From Phocoena phocoena (lineage: Eukaryota > Chordata > Mammalia > Artiodactyla > Phocoenidae): DNA of 64,000 bases. Made by a program: the position numbers and the translations under genes. Below the pieces are notes generated by a model. It was not told the origin of the DNA, searched no databases, and saw only the letters and a program-made list of their open reading frames with translations. Of the stretch, positions 1 to 10,012 are shown in pieces. The stretch lies in NCBI RefSeq assembly GCF_963924675.1, contig NC_089236.1:64007306-64071305 (forward strand), written 5' to 3'. The first letter of the stretch is position 1. Each line of letters begins with the position of its first letter.

Positions 1-787
1 TGCCTTCTGGGTCCTCCAAGACCTATCTGTTCTGACTCATTGCCTAATTCTGATATTTCATTCTCTTTCTGGTTCTGATTTGATTATTTTCTTCGCACAG
101 ATAGCTCATAAATTTATCACCTACTTAAATCTACTTTCTATATTTTGCTTTGGGCTTCTTATCTAAAGAACATTTCTTGAGTTTCAAACCTCTTATGTCC
201 CCAGATTCTTGTATAGTGAGCAGTCTTATCAAGCTCTTTCTTCCCACGACAGAGAGTCAAATTTCCCCACTCTTTCAGTCATAGAGGTGAAAAAAAGGAA
301 AAGTCAACATTCAGCTCAAATATCATTAGCAAAACCAGCTTGGGTTTATGTTGACAACAGTAGAGTGCCTTGAACAAAAGAAATGCCAAAATATACTCTT
401 TTTCTCACAGTTATAAGGAACCTTACAATTCTGAGTAGGCCAGCTATGTATGCAAGGTCATTCTATATCTCCTTCCACATTTTTATTTGACAGGAAGAAT
501 ATGCATATCTCCTTCCCTAGACAGTCATGGAATTCTTGTTACCGTTATCCAGTACCAACAAGTCTTCTGCCAAAAGAAGCATGGTGAGATGGGAGCTGCC
601 TGTAGCAGCCTGGCTGTGTGACTGCCTTTGAACCTTGTCATCGCTTATTAATCATCATGTTCTGCTTGAAACACATTGGACTTTTACCAAGTCCCAGTAA
701 CCAGTATGAAATGAGGCAAAACACACCATCTTTTTTTTTTTTAACTTACTTTTGTCTCATAGTATCAAAATCAATTCAAAAATAAGA
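1..787. other. Unique AT-rich sequence, no feature seen
   Basis: I see no coding exon, RNA gene or recognisable repeat here apart from a T-run near 731-742. Composition is that of ordinary AT-rich mammalian intergenic or intronic DNA. Confidence 0.5.
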
Positions 788-789
788 TA

Positions 790-945
790 AAATAAGCTAC
801 AAGGATATATTGTACAACACAGGGAATATAGCCAATATTTTATAATAACTATAAATGGAGTATAACCTTTAAAAATTGTGAATCATTATACACCTGTAAC
901 TTTACATAATATTGTACATCAACTATACTTCTATTTTTAAAAAGA
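790..945 (+). mobile_element. L1 3' end fragment (older L1)
   Basis: The stretch reads as the last part of a mammalian L1 3'UTR: ACAAGGATATATTG, a GGGAATATAGCC block, AATGGAGTATAACCT, and a terminal ATCAACTATACTTCTA followed by an A-rich stretch. The same blocks recur at 24.7-24.87 kb in this window. It is severely 5'-truncated, has no coding capacity, and is diverged enough to be an older insertion than L1-A, B or D. Confidence 0.75.
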
Positions 946-2260
946 CCATTGTTTTGACCTCAAAAAGAAGAATATTGCTTTTTTCCTACAGGATAGAACT
1001 CAATTCAAGTTTTAGACTTTCCACTTAAAAATATGATATTCCTTCTTAAAGGAATGCTATACTTCTGTTAATAAAAGATGACATGTTTGCTCACGGAGAG
1101 CAATATTTTAGTGGAGTAGCTTTATGGGTTAAAAGTAACAAAAGAGCAAAGGAAAATATCAAAAAGGAAAATTTACATATACTTTGATCTGGCAATCCAA
1201 TTTCTAGAAAAATATACTACAGTTATACTTACAAATGTGCAAAATCACTTTAAAAGTATATTTCGTGTAGCATTGTTTGCAACAGCAACAAAAAATAGTA
1301 ATCTAAATCTTCATTAACAAGAGGTTGGTTAAATCTATTGTGTTGTATTTCTAAATGGAATAAAATGTAACTATCTAAAAGAATCAGGCAGCATTTTGTG
1401 TACTATTAAGAAAGACTGCCAAGGTATATTGTTAAGGAGATCGATCCTCATTATTCATTTTTCTGCATCTGCAGATTCACCTACTTGGTAAAATGTCTTT
1501 GTAATTTCAAAATCAATACTCGAACTTTGCATTCATTTGTGGATATGCACAGGGCAGCAAAAAGTTTGAGTCCACCAGTGCACCTGTCACTATCTGAAGT
1601 CAAAGAAGGTGACTCTCTGCCTTCTTATTTCATTCTTATACTGTAAAGAAGTATTCTTCGGGGGCTCTATTTAGTGCCTCATTTTTTATATTTTGGGGGG
1701 TTTTTTGGAGATTTTGCTGTTTAAAATGTCCCCAAGCATAGTGTCCAAAAGCCTTTTTTACTCAGCACAAAAAGGCTTTGATGTGCCTGATGGAGAAAAA
1801 TATATGATGGAGAAAAAAATATGGCTACAGTAGAAACTCTGTGGAAGGCAACTAGGTGACTAGAGAATAGGTTTTTGCACTTTGGGGAATTTTATATCAC
1901 TTGCATGTATTACTGAATCAAAAAAGAAATTATTTTATTAAAAAACAGCATTTTATTCTCCCTGTTTACAGTGATTTGAAGAGTGGCTTCTGTCTTGTGG
2001 TCAGTACAAGAAGCAGATTACTTAAAGAAGATTATAATTCCCAACATCTACCTCCGAATCTGTTTTACCCAGGAAGAAAAACTCCTGCCTGGGATAGACT
2101 GTCATCCTTGTTGCTGTCCATACTTAGTGCTGAAAAGGGTGACCAGATTACATGCTTTGTATATTTCACATAGAGAGAAGCAAATGTACACTCTTCCAAA
2201 ATTTCAGTTGGGAAATAGAAAGGGCAGAAGAGAGGATTAGAGTTTGCTTTTTTAGTGAGA
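946..2260. other. Unique sequence, no gene seen
   Basis: No exon-like frame or known repeat recognised. A short direct duplication containing ATGATGGAGAAAAA lies around 1788-1825. Frames reading through 1901-2240 have no recognisable protein content. Confidence 0.5.
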
Positions 2261-2265
2261 ACATG

Positions 2266-2274
<9 letters not shown>

Positions 2275-2296
<22 letters not shown>

Positions 2297-2494
2297 CTTT
2301 TTGCCATACGCGGGCCTCTCACTGTTGTGGCCTCTCCCGTTGCGGAGCACAGGCTCCAGACGCGCAGGCCCAGCGGCCATGGCCCACGGGCCCAACGGCT
2401 CCGCGGCATGTGGGATCTTCCCGGACCGGGACACGAACCCGTGTCCCCTGCATCGGCAGGCGGACTCTCAACCACTGCGCCACCAGGGAAGCCC
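2275..2494 (-). mobile_element. SINE A, short CHR-2 type (cetacean)
   Basis: tRNA-derived SINE in reverse orientation: the poly(A) tail appears as a T-run at the left, and the 5' head GGGCTTCCCTGGTGGCGC reads on the minus strand from 2494. A perfect 14-bp target-site duplication (ACATGTGGCTCTTT) lies at 2261-2274 and 2495-2508, which shows L1-mediated insertion. The Pol III B box reads GGTTCGTGTCC, one base longer than usual. The long open frames crossing it on both strands are artefacts of its GC-rich body. Confidence 0.95.
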
Positions 2495-2508
2495 ACATGT
2501 GGCTCTTT

Positions 2509-3510
2509 ATTACTGTAGTTTCACAAAAGAGTATCCCGTGCATAGTACTAACGTAAGCACCATCACTGAAAATAGTTTCAGGTGTCTTTATAGGAATTTA
2601 AAGTAAACCAAAACTTTGTTCAAGAAATACACACACACACACATGCGTGCGTGTGCACATGATACCACACTTATTTACTTATTTGCTCAGAAAGCTTTTG
2701 CCTGAGGCAGAAAAGAAGACAAGAAGCGATTAGGAGATGAAAATAAATATTTGGTAGAACTTTGGAATCTCTAAATCTGTCTTCATAAATACAAGTCAGG
2801 GATAAGGGGACATGCCAATAGCATATATGAATATGGAGTAGGAGCTACGGTAAGGTTTCTCTTTTTCTAGCTTTTTCAGGATATAACTGAAATCAGGGAT
2901 GTTTGAGTGAAGAGAGAGTTTGTTATAGATAGTTGTAGGCAATTATAGTAATGAGAGCAGAGGTGATAGGCAGCAGTTTCACAGAACCTTTAGAACACTG
3001 GCAACTAAGGTCTTTAGACTAATTAGCACGTCTGTTACTGTATCAGGGTGAGTGTACAAGGATATAGCATTGTGAAAACCACATATACTCATTTCTAATT
3101 TTGGTTTATCATGGGACCTTCCCCTGCCTGAAGTAATGTCAAAAACCTTTCTGTTAACTAGGAGGACCTAAAACAGAAAGTGAAAACATGATAAAGATAT
3201 TTTTCCATCGATAACACCACCTTTGAACTGAAGCACATTAAATTTAGTAAGAGCTTTCCTGAAATGAACAGAGATGCAAATCAATTAAAGATAGGGACAC
3301 TTTTTAAAAGAAAATATTTCTGAAGTGTTGGATGTTGTAGATAGTGCCTGCCCTGTTTGGACATTTTTTTTATTTGAACTTCCCAGTTACACATTTTGAA
3401 CAGAGTGTAATACCAATGTTTATTTGAGCATTTAAAAAATAAAGCAGCTCCCTCACTTCACAGCTTCCCCTCACCACCATCACACACCCACACACACAGC
3501 ACAAACACAC
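2509..3510. other. Unique sequence with short CA repeat
   Basis: Mostly AT-rich unsorted sequence. It contains a short (AC)n/(GT)n tract at 2629-2657 and a CA-rich run at about 3481-3510, next to SINE B. No exon recognised. Confidence 0.5.
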
Positions 3511-3716
3511 TTTTTTTTTTTTTTTGCGGTACGCAGGCCTCTCACTGTTGTGGCCTCTCTCGTTGTGGAGCACAGGCTCCGGACGCGCAGGCTCAGCGGC
3601 CATGGCTCACGGGCCCAGCCGCTCTGCGGCATGTGGGATCTTCCCAGACCGGGGCACAAACCCGTGTCCCCTACATCGGCAGGCGGACTCTCAACCACTG
3701 CGCCACCAGGGTAGCC
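3511..3716 (-). mobile_element. SINE B, short CHR-2 type
   Basis: Minus-strand copy: T-run 3511-3525, body with the TGGCTCACGGGCCCAGCCGC block, and head ending CACCAGGGTAGCCC near 3716. It landed in or beside a CA-rich stretch. CA-rich, T-ending sequence flanks both sides, so the target-site duplication is only approximate. Confidence 0.93.
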
Positions 3717-3742
3717 CACACACACATTTTTTAAATCGGATT

Positions 3743-3784
3743 TTACTCTTTGTTCCTCGTTCCTTACTCTTTGTTCCTCGTTCC
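3743..3784. repeat. Tandem 21-bp duplication (2 copies)
   Basis: Two perfect head-to-tail copies of a 21-bp unit beginning TTACTCTTTGTTCC occupy 3743-3763 and 3764-3784, 26 bp beyond SINE B. No coding or structural role is visible. It looks like a recent replication-slippage duplication. Confidence 0.9.
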
Positions 3785-3894
3785 TTACCTTGGCTTCCAT
3801 TTTGTTTTCAGCCCTCTTTGGGTTTGTGAGGTTTTCTTGTTTAGTGCTTTTCTTTTGGGGGAGCTATCTGGGCTGGTTGAAAATATGTGTTTTA

Positions 3895-4520
3895 CTGTCA
3901 GACCAGACAAGTACCTGCTTCAACATTTACTAGCTGTGTTATTTCTTTATTGCTACTGTAACAAATCACCACAAACTTTGTGGCTTGAAACAACACAATT
4001 TTCATCCACACTTCTTGAGGTCACACCTCAAAATGTGCTCCATTGGGCTAACATGAAGGTGTCAGCAGGCCTGCAGTTTTTCTGGATGCTCTAGGGAAGA
4101 ATGAGTTCCCTTGCCTTTTTCAGTTTCTCAAAGCCACCCACATTCCTGGGCTCATGACCCTGCCTCTATTCTCAAAGCCAGCAGTGTAGCATCTTCACAC
4201 CTCTCTCTGACTTTGACCCTTCTACCACCCTCTTTCACTTATAAGGACCCCTTTGATTAAATTGGGCCCACCTAGATCATCCAGAATAATATCACCATCT
4301 CAAAATTCTTAATCACATCTGCAAAGTCTCTTTTGACATATAAGGTAACATATCCACAGATTCTGGAGACTAGGACACGAACACCTTTGGGAGTGAAGTG
4401 AGGTCATTATTATGCCTACCACACTAACTATCTGTCACTGGACAAGTTATTTGTTCCTTAAGCCTGTTTCCTCCTCTGCCAATTTAATATAATAGTAATG
4501 TTTTTCTCATTAGGTGCAGG
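3895..4520 (+). mobile_element. MIR SINE split by an LTR
   Basis: An ancient MIR is interrupted. Its left part (about 3895-3934) contains ACATTTACTAGC. Its right part resumes at 4424 with CTAACTATCTGTCACTGG, ACAAGTTATTTG and TTTCCTCCTCTGCCAATTT. This matches the MIR order: acttactagctgtgtgacc, then ggcaagttacttaacc, then a tttcctcatctgtaaaat block. The interruption is the MaLR-type LTR at 3935-4423. Confidence 0.8.
3935..4423 (-). mobile_element. Solo LTR, MaLR/MLT1-type
   Basis: Reverse-oriented solo LTR of the non-autonomous MaLR class. The left side carries the diagnostic block TTGCTACTGTAACAAATC followed by CTTGTGGCTTGAAACAAC-like sequence; the right side ends GGTCATTATTATGCCTACC-ACA. 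It carries no internal retroviral genes. A 5-bp near-duplication (CTAGC at 3930-3934, CTAAC at 4424-4428) fits a MaLR insertion into the MIR. Family assignment is from memory of the consensus. Confidence 0.8.
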
Positions 4521-4829
4521 TCCTGATTTGGGGAGATTAAAAGAAATCTAGTTTCAGATTTTCCACATTTTTTATTTGCCTTTGACAAACACTCTACTAA
4601 GAAAGGAATTTTGGAATCTAAATTTATTTTGAAAGTTTCTTTATACCAATGAAAAAATTAATGGCTATTGAATGTTTGGAATTTTAGTCCCTTTTCAGAG
4701 TATGACACTTCTCAAATGAATTTTGTTCATATTAAAGATCCACAGATCTGCTCTTACTGTACTGTGTCCCACCTCATCTCATCTCTGATCTCTGTCTCTG
4801 TTTCTCTCTTTGTCCCCTCCCTCCCAACT

Positions 4830-4874
<45 letters not shown>

Positions 4875-5005
4875 CACACAGACACACAGTGTGAAAGATG
4901 TGAACCGTAGCATCTAATGACTTAAAGGTCATCCAGCCCCATCCTCCCACTGCTATTTGAACAATAAGCTTAACACATAGTGCCACAGTCACTGCTTGGT
5001 GGAAT
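4521..5005. other. Unique sequence with CA microsatellite
   Basis: Unsorted sequence upstream of L1-A. It holds a pure (CA)n microsatellite at 4830-4871, preceded by a CT-rich tract. No exon seen. Confidence 0.6.
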
Positions 5006-5673
5006 GGGAGGACCTTCAAGATGGTGGAGGAGTAAGACGTGGAGATCACCTTCCTACGCACAAATACAGCAAAAATACATCTACATGTGGAACAACTCCA
5101 ACAGAACACCTACAGAGTGTTGGCAGAAGACCTCAGATTTCTGAAAAGGAAAGAAACTCCTCAGGTACCTGGCTGTGTGGCTGGTAGGGTCTTGGTGCTC
5201 TGGCCGGGTATCAGGCCTGAGCTTCTGAGGTGCGAGAGCCGAGCTCAGGACACTGGACCACCAGAGACCTCCCAGCACCATGAAATATCAATCAGCAAGA
5301 GCTCTCCCAAAGATCTCTGTCTCAACGCTAAGACCCAGCTCCACTCAACGACCAGCAAGCTCCAGGGCTGGACACCCCATACCAAACAATTAGGAAGAAA
5401 GGAACACAACCCCACCTATTAGCAGAGAGGCTGCCTAAAATCATAATAAGGTCAAAGACACCCCAAAACACAACACCAGACACGGTCCTACCCACCAGAA
5501 AGACAAGATACAGCCTCATCCACCAGAACAGAGGCACCATTCCCCTCCATCAGGAAAACTACACAAACCACTGAATCAACCTTACCACTGGGGGCAAAAA
5601 CAACCAAAAACAATGGGAACTATGAACATGCAGCCTATGAAAAGGAGACCCCAAATACAGTAAGTTGAGCAAA
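5006..5673 (+). promoter_or_regulatory. L1-A 5'UTR, internal segment missing at 5172/5173
   Basis: Positions 5006-5172 match L1-B 46743-46578 (minus strand) and end GTACCTGG. Positions 5173-5673 match L1-B 45131-44638 and begin CTGTGTGGCTGG. The junction falls where L1-B has GTAGGG on one side and CTTCTGAG on the other, that is, at a canonical GT...AG pair. L1 5'UTRs normally hold the internal Pol II promoter; losing this much of it would be expected to impair further spread. Splicing is an inference from the alignment. Confidence 0.75.
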
Positions 5674-6785
5674 ATGAGAAGACAGACAAATATACACCAG
5701 ATGAAGGAGCAAGATAAAAATGCTCCAGACCAAACAAATGAAGAGGAAATAGGCAGTCTACCTGAAAAAGAATTCAGAGTAATGATAGTAAAGATGATCC
5801 AACATCTTGGAAACAGAATGGAGAAAATACAAGGAACGTTTAACAAGGACCTAGAAGAACTAAAGAGCAAACAAACAATAATGAACAACACAGTAAATGA
5901 AATTAAAAATTCTCTAGAAGGAATTAATAGCAGCATAACTGAGGTAGAAGAACAGAAATGTGACCTGGAAGATAAAGTAGTGTAAATAACCACCACAGAA
6001 AAGAATTTAAAAAAAGAATGAAAAGAATTGAGGACAGGGCTTCCCTGGTGGCGCTGTGGTTGAGAGTCTGCCTGCCGATGCAGGGGACACGGGTTCGTGC
6101 CCCGGTCCGGGAGGATCCCACGTGCCGTGGAGCGGCTGGGCCCGTGAGCCATGGCCGCTGAGCCTGTGCGTCGGGAGCCTGTGCTCCGCAACGGGAGAGG
6201 CCACAACAGTGAGAGGCCCGCGTACCGCAAAAAAAAAAAAAAAAGAATTGAGGACAGTCTCAGAGACCCCTGGGATAACATTAAATGCACCAACATTCAA
6301 ATTATAGGGGTCTGAGAAGAAGAAAGAAAAAGAAAGGGACTGAGAAAATATTTGAAGAGATTATAGTTGAAAACTTCCTTAAAGTGGGAAAGGAAATAGT
6401 CAATCAAGTCCAGGAAGCACAGAGAGTCCCATACAGAATAAATCAAAGGAGAAACATGCCAAGACACATATTAATCAAACTATCAAAAATTAAATACAAA
6501 GGAAAAATATTAGAAGCAGCAAGGGAAAAACAACAAATAACATACAAGGGAATCCCCATAAGGTTAACAGCTGATCTTTCAGCAGAAGCTCTGAAAGCCA
6601 TAAGGGAGTGGCAGGACATATTTAAAGTGAGGAAAGGGAAAAACCTACAACCAAGATTACTCTATCCAGCAAGGGTATCATTCAGATTCAACAGAGAAAT
6701 TAAAACCTTTACAGACAAGCAAAATCTAAGAGAATTCAGCACCACGAAATCAGCTTTACAACAAATGCTAAAGGAACTTCTCTAG
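5674..6785 (+). pseudogene. L1-A ORF1 (RNA-binding ORF1p), broken
   Basis: L1 ORF1p is an RNA-binding, coiled-coil trimeric chaperone that coats L1 RNA. The first ATG is at 5674. The N-terminal third reads MRRQTNIHQMKEQDKNAPD and continues as a charged, coiled-coil-like segment. A TAA at 5983-5985 stops it. SINE C then interrupts (6038-6240), and the frame resumes from about 6285. The C-terminal domain keeps the family signature: RLTADLSAEALKA, then REWQDIFKV, LQPRLLYPARVSFRF and ALQQMLKELL, ending at TAG 6783-6785. With the SINE and its duplication removed, the length is about 297 codons, close to L1-B. Confidence 0.88.
6038..6240 (+). mobile_element. SINE C inside L1-A ORF1
   Basis: Complete short CHR-2-type SINE from GGCTTCCCTGGTGGCGCTGTGG to a 16-nt A tail after GTACCGC. 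A perfect 17-bp target duplication (AAAAGAATTGAGGACAG) lies at 6021-6037 and 6241-6257. The B box GGTTCGTGCCC is close to a tRNA B box. It post-dates L1-A. Confidence 0.96.
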
Positions 6786-8217
6786 ACAGTAAACACAAGA
6801 GAAGGAAAATCCGACAAAAACAAACCCAAAACAATAAATAAAATGGTAATAGGAACATACATATCATTAATTACCTTAAATGTAAATGTTCCAACCAAAA
6901 GACATAGACTGGCTGAATGGATACAAAAACATGACCAATATATATGCTGTCTACAAGACACCCATTTCAGACCTAGGGAAACATACAGACTGAAATGAGA
7001 GGTTGGAAAAAGATATTCCATGCAAATGGAAATCAAAAGAAATATGGAGTAGCAATTCTCATATCAGACAAAATCGACTTTAAAATAAAGACTATTACAA
7101 GAGACAAAGAAGGACATTACATAATGATCAGGGGATCAATCCAACAAGATAAAACAATTGTAAATATTTATGCACCCAACACAGGAGCACCTCAATACAT
7201 AAGGCAAATGCTACCAACCATCAAAGGGGAAATCAATAGTAATAAAATCATAGTAGGGGACTTTAACACCTCACTTTCACCAATGGACAGATCACCCAAA
7301 ATGAAAATAAATAAGGAAACACAAGTTTTAAATGATACATTAAACAAGATCGACTTAATTGATATTTACAGGACATTCCATTCAAAAACTACAGAACACA
7401 CTTTCTTCTCAAGTGCTCATGGAACATTCTGTAGGATAGATCATATCCACAAAACAAGCCTTGGTAAACTTAAGAAAATTAAATCATATAAGTATCTTTT
7501 GTGACCACAACACTATATGACTAGATATCAACTAGAGGAAAAATACTGTAAAAAATACAAACATATGGAGGCTAAACAATATGCTACTAATAACCAAGAG
7601 ATCATAAAGAAATCGAAGAGGAAATCAAAAAATACCTAGAAGCAAATCACAATGAAAACACAACGACCCAAAACCTATGGGATGCAGCAAAAGCAGTTCT
7701 AAGAGGGAAGTTTAGAGCAATAAGATCCTAACTCAGGAAATAAGAAACATCTCAAATAAACAACCTAACTTTACCCCTAAAGCAGTTAGAGAAAGAGGAA
7801 CAAAAACACCCCAAAGTTAGCAGAAGGAAAGAAATCATAAAGATCAGAGCAGAAATAAATGAAATAGAAACAAAGAAAACAATAGCAAAGATCAATAAAA
7901 CTAAAAGCTGGTTCTTTGAGAAGATAAACAAAATTGATAAACCATTAGTCAGGCTCATCAAGAAAAAGAGGGAGAGAACTCAAATCAATAAAATTAGAAA
8001 TGAAAAAGGAGAAGTAACAACTGACACTGCAGAAATACAAAGGATCATGAGAGATTACTACAAGCAACTCTATGCCAATAAAATGGACAACCTGGAAGAA
8101 ATGGACACCTTCTTAGAAATCCACAACCTGCCGAGACTGAACCAGGAAGAAACAGAAAATATAAACAGACCAATCACAAGCACTGAAATTGAAACTGTGA
8201 TGAAAAATCTTCCAACA

Positions 8218-8420
8218 GGGCTTCCTTGGTGGTGCAGTGGTTGAGAGTCCGCCTGCCGATGCAGGGGACACGGGTTAGTGCCCTGGTCCAGGAAGATCCC
8301 ACATGCTGTGGAATGGCTGGGCCCGTGAGCCATGGCCACTGAGCCTGCGCCTCCAGAGCCTGTGCTCTGCAACGGGAGAGGCCACAACAGTGAGAGGCCC
8401 GCGTACCGCAAAAAAAAAAA
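8218..8420 (+). mobile_element. SINE D inside L1-A ORF2
   Basis: Complete plus-strand short CHR-2-type SINE. A perfect 15-bp target duplication (AAAAATCTTCCAACA) lies at 8203-8217 and 8421-8435. It interrupts ORF2 within the linker before the reverse-transcriptase domain ([12 protein letters not shown] region). The B box is altered to GGTTAGTGCCC. Confidence 0.96.
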
Positions 8421-9807
8421 AAAAATCTTCCAACAAATAAAAGCCCAGGACCAGATGGCTTCACAGGCGACTTCTATCAAACATTTAGAGAAGAGCTAAC
8501 ACATATCCTTCTCAAACTCTTCCAAAATATAGCAGAGGGAGGAACACTCCCAAACTCATTCTACAAGGCCAACATCACCCTGATACCAAAACCAGACAAA
8601 GGTGTCACACAAAAGGAAAATTACTGGCCAATACCACTGATGAACATAGATGCAAAAATCCTCAACAAAATACTAGCAAACAAAATCCAACAACACATTA
8701 CAAGGATCATACAACATGATCAAGTGGGATTTATCACAGGAATGCAAGGATTCTTCAATATACTAAATCAATCAATGTGATACACCATATTAACAAACTG
8801 AAGGATAAAAACCATATAATGTCAATAGAGGCAGACAAAGCTTTCAACAAAATTGAACACCGATTTATGATAAAAACTCTCCAGAAAGTAGGCATAGAGG
8901 GAACTTACTTCAATATAATAAAGGCCTTATATGACAAACCCACAGGCAACATTGTTCTCGATGGTGAAAAACTGAAACCGTTTCCACTAAGATCAGGAAC
9001 AAGACAAGGCTGCCCACTCTCACCACTATCATTCAATATACTTTTGGAAGGTTTAGCCACAGCAATCAGAGAAGAAAGAGGAATGAAAGGAATCCAAATC
9101 GGAAAAGAAGTAATGCTGTCACTGTTTGCAGATGACATGATACTATACATAGAGAATCCTAAAGATGCTACCAGAAAACCACTAGAGCTAATCAATGAAT
9201 TTGCTAAAGTAACAGGATACAAAATTGATGCACAGAAATATCTTACATTCCTATACACTAATGATGAAATATCTGCAAGAGAAATTAATGAAACACTCCC
9301 ATTTACCACTGCAACCAAAAGAATAAAATACCTAGGAATAAACCCACCTAGGGAGACAAAAGACCTGTATGCAGAAAACTATAAGACACTGATGAAAGAA
9401 ATTAAAGAGGATACAAACTGATATAGAGATATACCATGTTCTTGGACTGGAAGAATCAACATTGTGAAAATGACTATATTACCTAAAGCAATCTAGAGAT
9501 TCAATGCAATCCCTATCAAACTACTAATGGCATTTTTCACAGAACTAGAACAAAAAATTTCATAATTTGTATGGAAACACAAAAGACCCCGAAGAGCCAA
9601 CGCAATCTTGAGAAAGAAAAACGGAGCTGGAGGAATCAGACTCCCTGACTTCAGACTATACTACAGAGCTACAGTAATCAAGACAGTGTGGTACTGGTAC
9701 AAAAACAGAAATATAGGTCATTGGAACAGGATAGAGAGCCCGAAATAAACCCACACACATTTGGTCACCTTATCTTTTTTAAAGGAGACAAAAATATACA
9801 GTGAAGA

Positions 9808-10012
9808 GGGGATTCCCTGGTGGCGCAGTGGTTGGGAGTCCGCCTGCCGATGCAGCGGACATGGGTTCGTACCCCGGTCCAAGAGGATCCCACATGCAGC
9901 GGAGCGACTGGGCCCGTGAGCCATGGCCACTGAGCCTGCGTGTCCGGAGCCTGTGCTCCACGGCAGGAGAGGCTGCAGCAGTGAGAGGCCCACATACCGC
10001 AAAAAATATATA
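9808..10012 (+). mobile_element. SINE E inside L1-A ORF2
   Basis: Plus-strand short CHR-2-type SINE starting GGGATTCCCTGGTGGCGC and ending CATACCGC plus a short A/TA tail. The left flank reads AAAATATACAGTGAAGAG; the right flank has only TATACAG before rejoining L1 sequence at CTTCTTC. The target duplication is therefore incomplete, with about ten L1 bases lost at the right junction. The tail has become (TA)n. Confidence 0.92.

Noticed and set aside
776..971. Possible target duplication (TCAAAAATAAGA / TCAAAAAGAAGA) and 3' transduction at the first L1 tail
   Set aside because: The match is A-rich with a mismatch, and no polyadenylation signal or A tail precedes the right copy.
2152..2556. 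Long GC-rich open frames on both strands at every SINE copy (also near 3524, 6056, 8070, 9801, 27714, 30232, 32122, 49929, 60341)
   Set aside because: They are translations of the short CHR-2 SINE body read in several frames, recurring at each copy with the same peptide themes; not genes.
4830..4871. CA repeat considered as a CRISPR-like or satellite array
   Set aside because: Plain dinucleotide microsatellite; there are no spaced repeats anywhere in the window resembling CRISPR, and no satellite monomers.
8218..8420. tRNA gene suggested by A-box and B-box motifs in SINE heads
   Set aside because: The heads are tRNA-related but lack a full cloverleaf and are followed by the SINE body and poly(A); they are SINEs, not tRNA genes.
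6995..9421. Reverse transcriptase and endonuclease frames as a possible active retroelement or defence-type RT
   Set aside because: Motif order, flanking ORF1 and 3'UTR all match L1 LINE; the frames are broken by shifts, stops and SINEs.
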